From positions 1 through 10,219 of the forward strand of contig JAFZHO010000079.1 in NCBI GenBank assembly GCA_017554835.1: a stretch of 10,219 nucleotides of DNA, written 5' to 3'. The position numbers and the translations under genes are program-made. Source of the DNA: Clostridia bacterium (GTDB taxonomy: Bacteria > Bacillota > Clostridia > Oscillospirales > RGIG7773). Below the pieces are notes generated by a model. That model made no database searches. It was not told where the DNA came from and saw nothing but the letters and a program-made list of their open reading frames with translations. This document shows positions 1 to 7,567 of the stretch, piece by piece; position 1 is the stretch's first letter; each line of letters starts with the position of its first letter.

Positions 1-290
1 AAAAAAATGCGTGGCAAGACGGAAAAACCGGGGGGCGTAAAAGCGTTAAGAAGGGAAAAGAGGGAAGAAAAGAAAAAGCTAAAAAACTTTCAGAGTTTAA
101 AAAAGCGGAACAGGACATCGCTTTTTACGAAGAAAAAATAGAGGAAATCTCTTCTCTTATGGAGCAAAAAGAGGTCTATTCTGATTATGAAAAAATGGCG
201 GAATATTGTCTTCTTTTGGAGGAGTATAAGGAAAAACTTAACGAGGCGTCTGATATATGGCTTATTCTTTCTGAGGAGTTTGAATTATAA
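1..290 (+). CDS. ABC-F family ATPase, C-terminal part only
   Basis: This is an open frame entering from the left edge and ending at TAA 288-290 (codons start at position 3). The visible roughly 95 residues are very rich in Lys and Glu: a basic linker (GGRKSVKKGKEGRKEKAKK) followed by a helical coiled-coil segment with repeated E/K/L and a final LNEASDIWLILSEEFEL. This composition and layout match the C-terminal coiled-coil domain that follows the second nucleotide-binding domain in ABC-F proteins (Uup/YdiF type), cytosolic ATPases that act on ribosomes. No ATPase motif lies in the window, so the call rests on the tail alone. No clear terminator separates it from cdaA 48 nt downstream. Another coiled-coil protein is possible but less likely. 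Confidence 0.72.
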   Translation, partial: KNAWQDGKTGGRKSVKKGKEGRKEKAKKLSEFKKAEQDIAFYEEKIEEISSLMEQKEVYSDYEKMAEYCLLLEEYKEKLNEASDIWLILSEEFEL

Positions 291-338
291 TAAAAAATAT
301 GATAAAATAATACTATAAAATAAGAACGGGGGAGAAGT

Positions 339-1205
339 ATGGAGATTATAACTTCGATATGGCAGTATATAATTGCTTTTCTTGATACAATCCACATAAA
401 AGATATGCTTGATATCGCCATAGTGGCATACCTTATATATAAGCTAACGACTATTATAAGGGAGACAAGAGCCCAGCAGCTTATTAAAGGAATTTTGTTT
501 TTTATAATTCTTTTATGGATTTCGGACTTTATGCAACTGGAAACTCTGAATTATATTCTGAAATATGCCATTCAATATGGATTTTTCGTGGTGCTTGTTG
601 TTTTTCAACCGGAACTTAGAAGAACTCTCGATAAAGTTGGTCGCGCAAAACTTGGAAAATTCAATATTTTTAAGTTTTCGGGAGAGGAAGATGGCCAAAA
701 ATCCTCTGATACTATTACCGCCGTTATTGAAAGCTGCAGATATTTTTCTGAGACAAAAACCGGCGCTCTTATAGTTTTTGAAAGGGAGACAAAACTTGGC
801 GACATTATCAAAACCGGAACCATTATTGATGGTGAGTCGTCTATGCAGATGATTTGCAATATATTTTTCCCAAAATCTCCTCTTCACGACGGAGCTATGA
901 TAATCAGAGATAATAGAGTATATGCGGCGGGATGCTTTTTGCCTTTATCCGATAACCAGAGTATAAATATTACTCTTGGAACAAGGCATAGAGCAGGTCT
1001 TGGAGTTTCTGAGATTTCTGATAGTATCGTTATTATCGTTTCTGAGGAAACGGGTAAAATTTCTCTTGCTATTGATGGTGTTCTCAAGAGAAACCTCACC
1101 ATCGAATCTTTGGAACTTGCGTTGCCTAAATATCTGATTCCTCAAATAGAAGAAGAGGATAAAACCAAAAAGAAAAAAATCAGATGGGGTGTGAAAGAAA
1201 AATGA
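339..1205 (+). CDS. cdaA: Diadenylate cyclase CdaA (c-di-AMP synthase), membrane-bound
   Basis: CdaA condenses two ATP into cyclic di-AMP, the second messenger that controls K+ and osmolyte transport and cell-wall homeostasis in Firmicutes. The 288 residues show three N-terminal membrane helices (about 22-40, 49-63 and 72-90), then a linker and the DAC domain (about 110-265). The catalytic signature motifs are visible: DGA at 184-186 (SPLHDGAMII) and RHR at 216-218 (GTRHRAG), with the GALIVFERET strand at 142-151. Length is about normal for the family (roughly 270-285). The ATG at 339 has an SD, GGGGGAG at 328-334. A TATGAT -10-like hexamer lies at 298-303 without a convincing -35. The stop overlaps the cdaR start (ATGA at 1202-1205), implying translational coupling. 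The charged tail (EEEDKTKKKK) is ordinary. Confidence 0.96.
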   Translation: MEIITSIWQYIIAFLDTIHIKDMLDIAIVAYLIYKLTTIIRETRAQQLIKGILFFIILLWISDFMQLETLNYILKYAIQYGFFVVLVVFQPELRRTLDKVGRAKLGKFNIFKFSGEEDGQKSSDTITAVIESCRYFSETKTGALIVFERETKLGDIIKTGTIIDGESSMQMICNIFFPKSPLHDGAMIIRDNRVYAAGCFLPLSDNQSINITLGTRHRAGLGVSEISDSIVIIVSEETGKISLAIDGVLKRNLTIESLELALPKYLIPQIEEEDKTKKKKIRWGVKEK

Positions 1206-2449
1206 AAAGATTTTTAGCCTCACTTAAAAAATTCACGAGAAGCAGAACTTTTATGTTTATTACTTCCGTGGTTATAGCTTTTGGATTATGGCTTTTTGTC
1301 ACCTCTACTCAGAACTCTGAAATTTCTCAGGTTTTTTCTGCTATCGTCGTTGATACTGCTATTGACGATACCATTCCTGAGAGTGAGGGACTTATGCTTA
1401 CAACCAATAAAAAATATTCGGTGAATATTACCGTAACGGGAAAAAGAAATGATCTTATGGAACTTTCTACGAGAAAATCAGAGATTAAAGCCGTTGCGGA
1501 TTATAGCGCTATAAATAAAGAAGGCGTTTATGCTGTTCCCGTTAATATTGAGTTCCCCATAAGAGACGTGGAACTATCAGGTGCAAGACCTAAAATAAAC
1601 GTGGAATTTGATAAAAAACTTACTCAGCAGATTCCCGTTAAGGTTATGACTACGGGCACTTTGGGAGACGACTTTTTTATAAGTAATGAGGAAATAACTG
1701 TTTCCCCCTTATATATTAATATAACAGGCCCTGCAAAAACCCTTAATAAAATTTTGTCTGCAAAATGCACTATTGATATCTCCAATAGAAAAGAAACAAT
1801 TTCAACAAGCGCTAACTATACTTTCGTTTCCGTTAGCGACGAGGAGATAACCGACCCTGTTATTACAGTTGATAACGATAAGGTTGACGTTAAAATCCCT
1901 GTTTATAAATATAAGGTTGTTCCCCTTTCTGTTAATATCGTTAATAGTTCGGGAGGAAACGATGCGAATTTTGCTATTGTTACCGTTTCGCCTTCTGAAA
2001 TAAAGGTTGCGGGAGATGAGTCAAAACTTGCAAACTTAAATCAGATTACTCTTGACGTTATTGATATGGCAGAACTTTCTGAAACAACCCTTGAAAGAAA
2101 CGTTACCCTTGATAACGATCTTGTCAACGTTGAGAAGGTGCAGAAAGCAACAATAAAAATCGAGAGTAAAAACGTTGTTACAAAAAGCTTTGACGTTGAT
2201 AGATTTGAGATTATAAACGAGCCAAAGGGGCAAAAATGCGCTATAGAAACAAAGAGCATTTCTGTTACTGTTAGAGGAACAAACGAGTTCATAAATAAAT
2301 TAACCGCCGGGGAGATAACTGACGTTTGCGACCTTAAAGGCGAGGAACTTATAAAAGGCAAAAACCAGGTAGCAGTTTCATTCAGATATCCAAAGGATTA
2401 TCTCGTTGGAACAAGCGGAAAATATAGCGTTATTGTCAGTGCGAAATAA
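1202..2449 (+). CDS. cdaR: CdaR, YbbR-domain regulator of CdaA
   Basis: This is the membrane-anchored partner of CdaA: one N-terminal helix followed by extracytoplasmic YbbR domains that modulate cyclase activity. From ATG 1202 the protein has 415 residues: a basic start (MKRFLASLKKFTRSR), one hydrophobic segment at about 17-34 (ITSVVIAFGLWLFVTS), then about 370 residues of beta-rich sequence with repeating patterns of the type VxVxVTG, PVxV and IxVxG, consistent with about four YbbR repeats. An upstream in-frame ATG at 1184 would add MGCERK. I prefer 1202 because it gives the usual basic N-terminus and an ATGA overlap with the cdaA stop, and GGGGTG at 1185-1190 can act as SD. In many Firmicutes glmM follows directly; here an FAD enzyme does. 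Confidence 0.93.
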   Translation: MKRFLASLKKFTRSRTFMFITSVVIAFGLWLFVTSTQNSEISQVFSAIVVDTAIDDTIPESEGLMLTTNKKYSVNITVTGKRNDLMELSTRKSEIKAVADYSAINKEGVYAVPVNIEFPIRDVELSGARPKINVEFDKKLTQQIPVKVMTTGTLGDDFFISNEEITVSPLYINITGPAKTLNKILSAKCTIDISNRKETISTSANYTFVSVSDEEITDPVITVDNDKVDVKIPVYKYKVVPLSVNIVNSSGGNDANFAIVTVSPSEIKVAGDESKLANLNQITLDVIDMAELSETTLERNVTLDNDLVNVEKVQKATIKIESKNVVTKSFDVDRFEIINEPKGQKCAIETKSISVTVRGTNEFINKLTAGEITDVCDLKGEELIKGKNQVAVSFRYPKDYLVGTSGKYSVIVSAK

Positions 2450-2452
2450 TAT

Positions 2453-4033
2453 ATGATAGTAATAAATAATATAAAAAAACCTATTCATATTACTGATGGG
2501 GAGATTATATCTGATATCAGAAAAAAATATAATTATAGCGGAATTGAGAAAATCTTTATAAAGAAAAAATCTCTCGATGCAAGGGGCAAGAATTTTAGCT
2601 ATGTTTATTCCGTAGGTATTATTCTCGATGATGAAAAAGGATTTTTGAAAAAATATTCCTCCAAGGATATAGTTCTTGCAGAGAATAAAAAAAGAAAATT
2701 GGTTTTTGGCAACGCTTCTCTTAAAGTGAGACCCGTTGTTGTTGGATTTGGCCCTGCGGGGATATTTTGCGCCTATGAACTTGCAAAAAACGGATATAAA
2801 CCCCTCATTATCGAAAGAGGCGGGAAAGTATCCGAAAGGGATGAAGCAGTAAATAATTTCTGGCAAAAAGGAATTTTAAATCCCGAAAGCAACGTTCAGT
2901 TTGGTGAAGGCGGTGCGGGAACTTATTCCGACGGGAAACTTACAACGAGGATAGGAGACCATCTTTGCAGCTACGTTATTGAAACCTTTCACTTTTTTGG
3001 AGGCCCCGAGGAGATTTTATATAAATCAAAACCTCATATAGGAACTGACCTTCTTAAAGAGATTGTTGTCAATATGCGAAATTATATAATATCAAAGGGC
3101 GGCGAGTTTTTATTTGACACAAAGCTTATTGATATTGATATAAAAGATAAAAAAATAAATAAAATAAAAACTTCAAAAGGAGATTTTGAAACGGAACTTC
3201 TAATTCTTGCAACAGGCCATAGTGCAAGAGATATTTATAAAAATCTCTATGATAAAAAAATCAGTATGATTGGAAAAACCTTTTCAGTTGGATTTAGAAT
3301 TGAGCATTTGCAAGAGGACGTTGATAAATCACTTTACGGGGATATGGCAGGGAATATAAACCTTCCCAAAGGGGAATACCAACTTTCTTATAGAGAAAAT
3401 GGCAAAGGGGTTTATACTTTTTGTATGTGTCCCGGGGGGACGGTTGTTGCTGCCGCTTCTGAGGAAAATACGGTTGTCGTTAACGGAATGAGTAATTTTG
3501 CCCGTGATGGAAAAAACGCCAACTGCGCCGTAGTTGCAAATGTTGACCCATCAGATTTTGGGAAAAACCCTCTTGATGGGGTTGAGTTTCAGAGAATGCT
3601 TGAGAAAAAAGCATTTCAGGCAGGCGGGGGAGATTATAGCGCGCCTTGTCAGTTGACGGGAGATTTTTTAAATGGGGTTTGTTCCTCCAAATTCGGCACC
3701 GTTAAACCTACCTATACGGGAAACACAAAGTTCTATGATTTTAATAACTTTTTTAGTAGTGACATAGCTTCAATGCTTAAAAAAGGGATAGTGGATTTCT
3801 CAAGAAAAATGAAATGCTTCGGTTATCCCGACGGGGTTTTAACAGGGGTGGAAACAAGAACCTCTGCGCCGGTTCGGATTTTAAGAAACGAAGATATGGA
3901 AAGCGATGATGCTCTCGGATTATACCCTTGCGGAGAAGGTGCGGGATACGCCGGGGGAATCGTTAGTGCCGCAGTTGATGGAATCAAAGTTGCGGAAAAA
4001 ATAATAAGTAAATATTCAAATAAGGATTTATAA
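2453..4033 (+). CDS. NAD(P)/FAD-dependent dehydrogenase, COG2509 family
   Basis: This is a 526-residue flavoprotein of the uncharacterised FAD-dependent dehydrogenase family (COG2509), whose substrate is not known to me. Residues 1-90 form the family's small N-terminal domain. The dinucleotide-binding motif follows at about 95-103 (VVVGFGPAG) and ends in an acidic strand (LIIERGG, about 118-124). A GEGGAGTYSDGKL motif lies at 151-163, an LILATGHSA motif mid-protein, and the C-terminal FAD-contact motif PCGEGAGYAGG at 492-502 followed by the AAVDGIKVAEKI helix. The gene starts 3 nt after cdaR with no good SD, so translation probably depends on coupling. It ends 1 nt before the RseC-like gene. 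The placement after cdaA-cdaR suggests co-expression but does not show a functional link to c-di-AMP. Confidence 0.88.
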   Translation: MIVINNIKKPIHITDGEIISDIRKKYNYSGIEKIFIKKKSLDARGKNFSYVYSVGIILDDEKGFLKKYSSKDIVLAENKKRKLVFGNASLKVRPVVVGFGPAGIFCAYELAKNGYKPLIIERGGKVSERDEAVNNFWQKGILNPESNVQFGEGGAGTYSDGKLTTRIGDHLCSYVIETFHFFGGPEEILYKSKPHIGTDLLKEIVVNMRNYIISKGGEFLFDTKLIDIDIKDKKINKIKTSKGDFETELLILATGHSARDIYKNLYDKKISMIGKTFSVGFRIEHLQEDVDKSLYGDMAGNINLPKGEYQLSYRENGKGVYTFCMCPGGTVVAAASEENTVVVNGMSNFARDGKNANCAVVANVDPSDFGKNPLDGVEFQRMLEKKAFQAGGGDYSAPCQLTGDFLNGVCSSKFGTVKPTYTGNTKFYDFNNFFSSDIASMLKKGIVDFSRKMKCFGYPDGVLTGVETRTSAPVRILRNEDMESDDALGLYPCGEGAGYAGGIVSAAVDGIKVAEKIISKYSNKDL

Positions 4034-4034
4034 T

Positions 4035-4421
4035 ATGACTGCAAACGGAAAAATAAAAGAAATAAAGGAAAATATTGCAACAATAGAAGTATTCAAAGAA
4101 TCTGCCTGCACGGGAAAATGCGAGGACTGCGCAGGGTGCAAGACTTCGCCCGTCAGCGCTACGGCATATAACGAAATCGGCGCAAAGGTGGGGGACGTGG
4201 TTGAGATTTATGCCCCATCAAAAAAGGTGATGAAGCTTGCTTTTCTCGTTTACGTTGTTCCTGTTTTGATTCTTATTTTTGGTGGGATAGTATTTTCTTT
4301 TCCCGGATATAAAATTATTAAATCAATTTCTATAATGTTGTTGATATGTTTATATATTTGTTTTATAATATATGAGAATAATAAAAGCAAAAAAATATTC
4401 AAAATACCATCACCAGAGTAA
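4035..4421 (+). CDS. RseC/SoxR-reducing-system family small membrane protein
   Basis: The protein has 128 residues. An N-terminal cytosolic region of about 65 residues carries a cysteine cluster C25-X3-C29-X2-C32-X2-C35 (ACTGKCEDCAGC). Two membrane helices follow (about 69-90 and 94-114), then a short Lys-rich tail. Cysteine cluster plus two helices is the layout of the RseC/RsxC-associated family (Pfam RseC_MucC), in which the cysteines may bind an Fe-S cluster or act in redox. The ATG at 4035 is preceded by AAGGA at 4022-4026, inside the end of the dehydrogenase gene. Adjacency to a flavoprotein dehydrogenase fits a redox role, but the substrate is unknown. Proteobacterial RseC functions (SoxR reduction, sigma-E control) should not be transferred directly. 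Confidence 0.82.
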   Translation: MTANGKIKEIKENIATIEVFKESACTGKCEDCAGCKTSPVSATAYNEIGAKVGDVVEIYAPSKKVMKLAFLVYVVPVLILIFGGIVFSFPGYKIIKSISIMLLICLYICFIIYENNKSKKIFKIPSPE

Positions 4422-4459
4422 TAAAATCGGTGGAGGATATTAAATAAAGGAGAATTATT

Positions 4460-5035
4460 ATGACAAGAGACGAAATAATTGCAATTTTGAAAGAAGCAGA
4501 AGTGCTTTTGGAAGGTCATTTTCTTTTGACTTCAGGAAGACATAGTGCAAAATATCTTCAGTGCGCAAAAATATTCAGAAATACCAAATATGCTGAACCA
4601 CTTTGCAAAGAACTTGCAGATAAATATAAAGATGCAGGTATCGAAATCGTTATCGGCCCTGCTATGGGAGCAGTTCAGATGGCTTACGAAGTTTCAAGAC
4701 ATCTTAATTGCGAAAACTTCTTCACTGAGCGCGAAGACGGCAAAATGACGCTAAGAAGAGGATTCACTATTAAAGAAGGTCAGAAGGTTCTTCTTGTTGA
4801 AGACGTTGTTACAACAGGTGGTTCAATCAAAGAAGTTCTTGAGCTTGTTAAAGGTATGGGCGCAGACGTTGTTGGGATTGGTAGTATCGTTGATAGAACA
4901 GGCGGCAAAATTGATTTTGGCGTTCCTTTCAACGCAGTATTATCAATGGAAGTTGAATCTTATGATAGAGATAATTGTCCGATTTGTAAAAAAGACGTTC
5001 CTCTTGTTAAACCCGGTAGCAGAAAGATAAAATAA
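4460..5035 (+). CDS. pyrE: Orotate phosphoribosyltransferase
   Basis: PyrE converts orotate and PRPP to OMP in de novo pyrimidine synthesis. The 191-residue protein carries the PRPP-binding signature at 111-122 (LLVEDVVTTGGS), the upstream GPAMGAV loop (67-73), the N-terminal FLLTSGRHSAKYLQ orotate-site segment, and a FTEREDGKMTLRRGF flexible-loop region. The C-terminal CPIC...PLVKPGSR segment (C173, C176) marks the PyrE subfamily common in Clostridia and Thermus. A strong SD, AAAGGAG at 4446-4452, precedes ATG 4460. There is no other pyrimidine gene in the window. Only 38 nt separate it from the previous gene, with no terminator or convincing promoter, so read-through transcription is likely. 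Confidence 0.95.
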   Translation: MTRDEIIAILKEAEVLLEGHFLLTSGRHSAKYLQCAKIFRNTKYAEPLCKELADKYKDAGIEIVIGPAMGAVQMAYEVSRHLNCENFFTEREDGKMTLRRGFTIKEGQKVLLVEDVVTTGGSIKEVLELVKGMGADVVGIGSIVDRTGGKIDFGVPFNAVLSMEVESYDRDNCPICKKDVPLVKPGSRKIK

Positions 5036-5036
5036 A

Positions 5037-5702
5037 ATGCACGACGGGCATAGACAGAGATTGAAAAAGCGTTTTCTTGAAGAAGATCTGGATAAATTTG
5101 AGGATCATAATATTCTGGAACTTCTTTTATTCTTCGGAGTGGCCCAAAAGAATACCAACGAAATTGCTCATAATCTTCTAAACACTTTTGGTAGTTTATC
5201 TGCGGTTTTTGATGCTTCTCATTCTCAACTTAAAAAAGTGCCGGGAGTAGGAGATCATATTGCAACTTTGATTAAACTTATCCCATCGTTATCAAGAGCT
5301 TATATCAAGGATAAAACAAAATGCAAGCTTTTTATAACTACCGAGGATCTGGGCGCTTATATATTGCCGCATTTTCTTGGAATTTCTGAAGAGAAGCTGT
5401 TTGTTATATATCTTGATATGAAGAAAAATCTTTTGGGGTCTGAGTTTATTTCTGAGGGAAGTATGAATAACGTTCCCATTGATTATCGCAAAATTATTGA
5501 CGGCGTTCTGAAATATAAGGCGTCAGCTATTGTCGTTGCTCATAATCACCCGGGAGGAATTGCTCTTCCGTCAATGAACGATATAAATTCGACCAAAGAG
5601 CTTTCCAATATTCTTAGTTTTATGGACGTTAAGTTATTTGATCATATTATAGTTGCAGATGGGGACTATATCTCTTTTAGGGATAGTAATATTGATTTTT
5701 AA
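5037..5702 (+). CDS. radC: RadC family JAB/MPN-domain protein
   Basis: The protein has 221 residues in two parts. The N-terminal region (about 1-90) contains a helix-hairpin-helix motif near 65-80 (LKKVPGVGDHIATLIK). The C-terminal RadC/JAB domain (about 100-221) has the JAMM zinc ligands: E140 candidate, H169-x-H171 (AHNHPGG) and D182, in exact H-x-H-x10-D spacing. Most relatives read HNHPSGD at this site; here it is HNHPGGI. RadC was named for DNA repair, but that role is disputed and its biochemical function is not settled. The gene begins 1 nt after the pyrE stop with only a weak AGAAAG as SD, so coupling to pyrE is likely. It ends the first operon-like block. Confidence 0.88.
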   Translation: MHDGHRQRLKKRFLEEDLDKFEDHNILELLLFFGVAQKNTNEIAHNLLNTFGSLSAVFDASHSQLKKVPGVGDHIATLIKLIPSLSRAYIKDKTKCKLFITTEDLGAYILPHFLGISEEKLFVIYLDMKKNLLGSEFISEGSMNNVPIDYRKIIDGVLKYKASAIVVAHNHPGGIALPSMNDINSTKELSNILSFMDVKLFDHIIVADGDYISFRDSNIDF

Positions 5703-5782
5703 TCTGAGTTAGATGGCTTTGCCGGATAATAAAGATGTTTTTTCTAAAAAAAGGATTGTTCTGAGATGAAAGGATTTTTTTC

Positions 5783-5810
5783 CTGACAGTAAAGGCGTCA
5801 GATATATTAT
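5783..5810 (+). promoter_or_regulatory. Probable promoter of the hydrogenase-maturation cluster
   Basis: A -35-like CTGACA (5783-5788) and a -10-like TATTAT (5805-5810) are separated by 16 nt; each differs from consensus at one base. The start would fall near 5817. A short dyad, CTGAC (5783-5787) and GTCAG (5797-5801), overlaps the -35 box, and CAGTAAA (5787-5793) is mirrored by TTTACTG (5816-5822) around the -10 box. These could be operators. The call is by eye only. If correct, the terminator-like hairpin at 5822-5857 sits at the very 5' end of the transcript. Confidence 0.42.
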
Positions 5811-5821
5811 TTTGATTTACT

Positions 5822-5857
5822 GTATCTCTGCATCCTTTTGCAGAGATACTTTTTTTT
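5822..5857 (+). terminator. Intrinsic terminator/attenuator hairpin before the hyd cluster
   Basis: A perfect 11-bp stem, GTATCTCTGCA (5822-5832) paired with TGCAGAGATAC (5839-5849), has a 6-nt loop TCCTTT and is followed by eight T residues (5850-5857). The SD AGGAG of the next gene begins at 5858, with no room for a promoter between hairpin and gene. Read-through is therefore required for expression, so this may be an attenuator as well as the end of the radC transcription unit. The loop (with one flanking base, 5832-5838, ATCCTTT) is complementary to AAAGGAT at about 5749-5755 and 5769-5775 in longer transcripts coming from upstream. Confidence 0.8.
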
Positions 5858-5869
5858 AGGAGTTTTAAT

Positions 5870-6127
5870 ATGAAAAACAGAATTGCTTTAATTGGTATTT
5901 TGGTGGAGAATAAATCCGTTACCGATAAGATAAATGATTTGCTTCATCAATATGGAGAATATATTATTGGCAGAATGGGGCTTCCTCATAGGGAGAGGGA
6001 TATTTCCATTATCAGCATCGTTATAGATGCGCCAAACGAGATAATTTCTTCCCTTTCGGGAAAACTTGGAATGATAGATGGAATCAGCGTTAGCGCTGTT
6101 TATTCAAAAGTTAAAGATAAGGAGTGA
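5870..6127 (+). CDS. TM1266-like [FeFe]-hydrogenase system small regulator
   Basis: This 85-residue protein (MKNRIALIGILVENK...) matches the TM1266-like, ACT/NikR-C-type ferredoxin-like fold family called iron-only hydrogenase system regulator. It is annotated this way because it co-occurs with hydE/hydG/hydF; its mechanism is not established. Visible features are the beta strand RIALIGILVE, the helix VTDKINDLLHQYGEYIIGRMG, a central strand ISIISIVIDAP, and a final helix-strand LSGKLGMIDGISVSAVYSK. It lacks an obvious DNA-binding domain, so any regulatory role probably needs a partner. The SD AGGAG (5858-5862) overlaps the end of the terminator T-tract. The stop codon lies inside the SD of hydG, so the two genes are coupled. 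Confidence 0.85.
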   Translation: MKNRIALIGILVENKSVTDKINDLLHQYGEYIIGRMGLPHRERDISIISIVIDAPNEIISSLSGKLGMIDGISVSAVYSKVKDKE

Positions 6128-6131
6128 TACT

Positions 6132-7550
6132 ATGTATAACAGCAAATCAAAAAAAGCAGAAGAATTTATAGATGATGGTGAAATCCGAAGAACGATGGAT
6201 TATGCCCGTGATAATAAAGAGAATAAAGAGCTTATTCTCAGTATAATGGCAAAAGCCGAAAAAATGAAAGGCCTTACCTATGAAGAGGCAGCCCTTTTGC
6301 TTGAATGCGATTATGAAGACGTAAACGGGATGATTTTTGACCTTGCAAAAAGAATCAAGAAAAAAATCTACGGCAACAGAATCGTTATGTTTGCGCCGTT
6401 ATATCTTTCAAACTACTGCGTAAACGGTTGCACTTATTGCCCTTACCACTTTGCAAATAAAAATATCTGCAGAAAAAAACTTTCTCAGCAAGAGATAGAA
6501 AAAGAGGTTATCGCTCTTCAGGATATGGGTCATAAGCGCCTTGCTCTTGAAACGGGTGAGGACCCTGTTAATTGTCCTATTGAATACGTTCTTGAAAGTA
6601 TTAAAACCATTTATGCCATAAAGCATAAAAACGGCGCAATAAGACGCGTTAACGTAAATATTGCGGCAACAACAGTTGAAAACTATAAAAAATTAAAGGA
6701 TGCAGGAATCGGAACTTATATTCTGTTCCAGGAGACTTATAACAAAGAAGTTTATGAAAAAATCCATCCAACAGGCCCAAAAAGTAACTATGCTTATCAT
6801 ACCGAGGCAATGGATAGAGCCATGGAAGGTGGAATTGATGACGTTGGAATGGGAGTTTTATTCGGATTATACGGCTATAAATATGACTTTATCGGACTTT
6901 TGATGCACGCAAAGCATCTTGAAGACGTTTTTGGCGTTGGACCTCATACTTTGAGCGTTCCGAGAATCAGACCTGCCGATGATATTGACTTGAAGGATTT
7001 CCCCGATGCAGTTACTGATGACGTATTCAAGAAAATTGTTGCAATTTTGAGAATTGCCGTTCCTTATACGGGAATAATCGTTTCCACCCGTGAATCCAAA
7101 AAATCAAGGGAAGAAGTTCTTGAACTTGGCGTTTCTCAGATTAGTGGCGCTTCAAGAACAAGCGTTGGCGGTTATGCAGAAGGAGAGGAGGAAGAGGAAA
7201 ACTCCGCTCAGTTTGATATAAGTGATAACAGAACCTTGGATGAGGTTGTTAACTGGCTTTTGAAATTAGGCCATATTCCAAGCTTTTGCACCGCTTGCTA
7301 TAGAGAGGGAAGAACGGGTGACAGATTTATGGCTTTTGCAAAAAGCGGAGATATATCAATGTCCTGTCAGCCAAATGCAATTATGACCTTGAAAGAATAC
7401 CTTGACGACTATGCAAGCGAAGAAACAAAGAAAAACGGTGAGAAAATCATATTGCAGGAGATGGATAACCTTATCAATAAAGATATTAAAGATATCGTAG
7501 CAGAAAGACTTGCTGAAATCGATCTTGGTAAGCGTGATTTCAGATTCTAA
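6132..7550 (+). CDS. hydG: HydG, [FeFe]-hydrogenase H-cluster maturase (radical SAM)
   Basis: HydG is a radical-SAM enzyme that cleaves tyrosine to make the CO and CN- ligands for the H-cluster. From ATG 6132 it has 472 residues, the usual HydG length. The radical-SAM cluster motif is C96-x3-C100-x2-C103 (CVNGCTYC) at the start of the TIM-barrel part. The C-terminal second cluster motif that separates HydG from ThiH is present as C386-x2-C389-x22-C412 (CTAC...C). An in-frame ATG at 6078 would add 18 residues and overlap the preceding gene. I reject it because AAGGAG (6118-6123) is well spaced for 6132. The gene is coupled to the TM1266-like gene upstream and lies 17 nt from hydF. hydE is absent from the window and must be elsewhere if the pathway is complete. 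Confidence 0.96.
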   Translation: MYNSKSKKAEEFIDDGEIRRTMDYARDNKENKELILSIMAKAEKMKGLTYEEAALLLECDYEDVNGMIFDLAKRIKKKIYGNRIVMFAPLYLSNYCVNGCTYCPYHFANKNICRKKLSQQEIEKEVIALQDMGHKRLALETGEDPVNCPIEYVLESIKTIYAIKHKNGAIRRVNVNIAATTVENYKKLKDAGIGTYILFQETYNKEVYEKIHPTGPKSNYAYHTEAMDRAMEGGIDDVGMGVLFGLYGYKYDFIGLLMHAKHLEDVFGVGPHTLSVPRIRPADDIDLKDFPDAVTDDVFKKIVAILRIAVPYTGIIVSTRESKKSREEVLELGVSQISGASRTSVGGYAEGEEEEENSAQFDISDNRTLDEVVNWLLKLGHIPSFCTACYREGRTGDRFMAFAKSGDISMSCQPNAIMTLKEYLDDYASEETKKNGEKIILQEMDNLINKDIKDIVAERLAEIDLGKRDFRF

Positions 7551-7567
7551 AAAAGGAGGACTCATCC

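Noticed and set aside
5735..5752. T-run/A-run (TTTTTTCTAAAAAAA) after radC as a terminator.
   Set aside because: The stem would be only A-T pairs with a 2-nt loop, too weak to count as an intrinsic terminator.
5715..5780. Possible TPP-riboswitch-like pieces (GGATAAT, CTGAGATGA) in the hyd leader, tempting because HydG resembles ThiH.
   Set aside because: The elements are in the wrong order for a THI box, and the conserved surrounding pairings are missing. The gene has the HydG C-terminal cluster motif and hydF follows.
6078..6131. Upstream ATG for hydG adding 18 residues.
   Set aside because: It would overlap the TM1266-like gene by 50 nt. The AAGGAG at 6118-6123 points to ATG 6132, and 472 residues is the normal HydG length.
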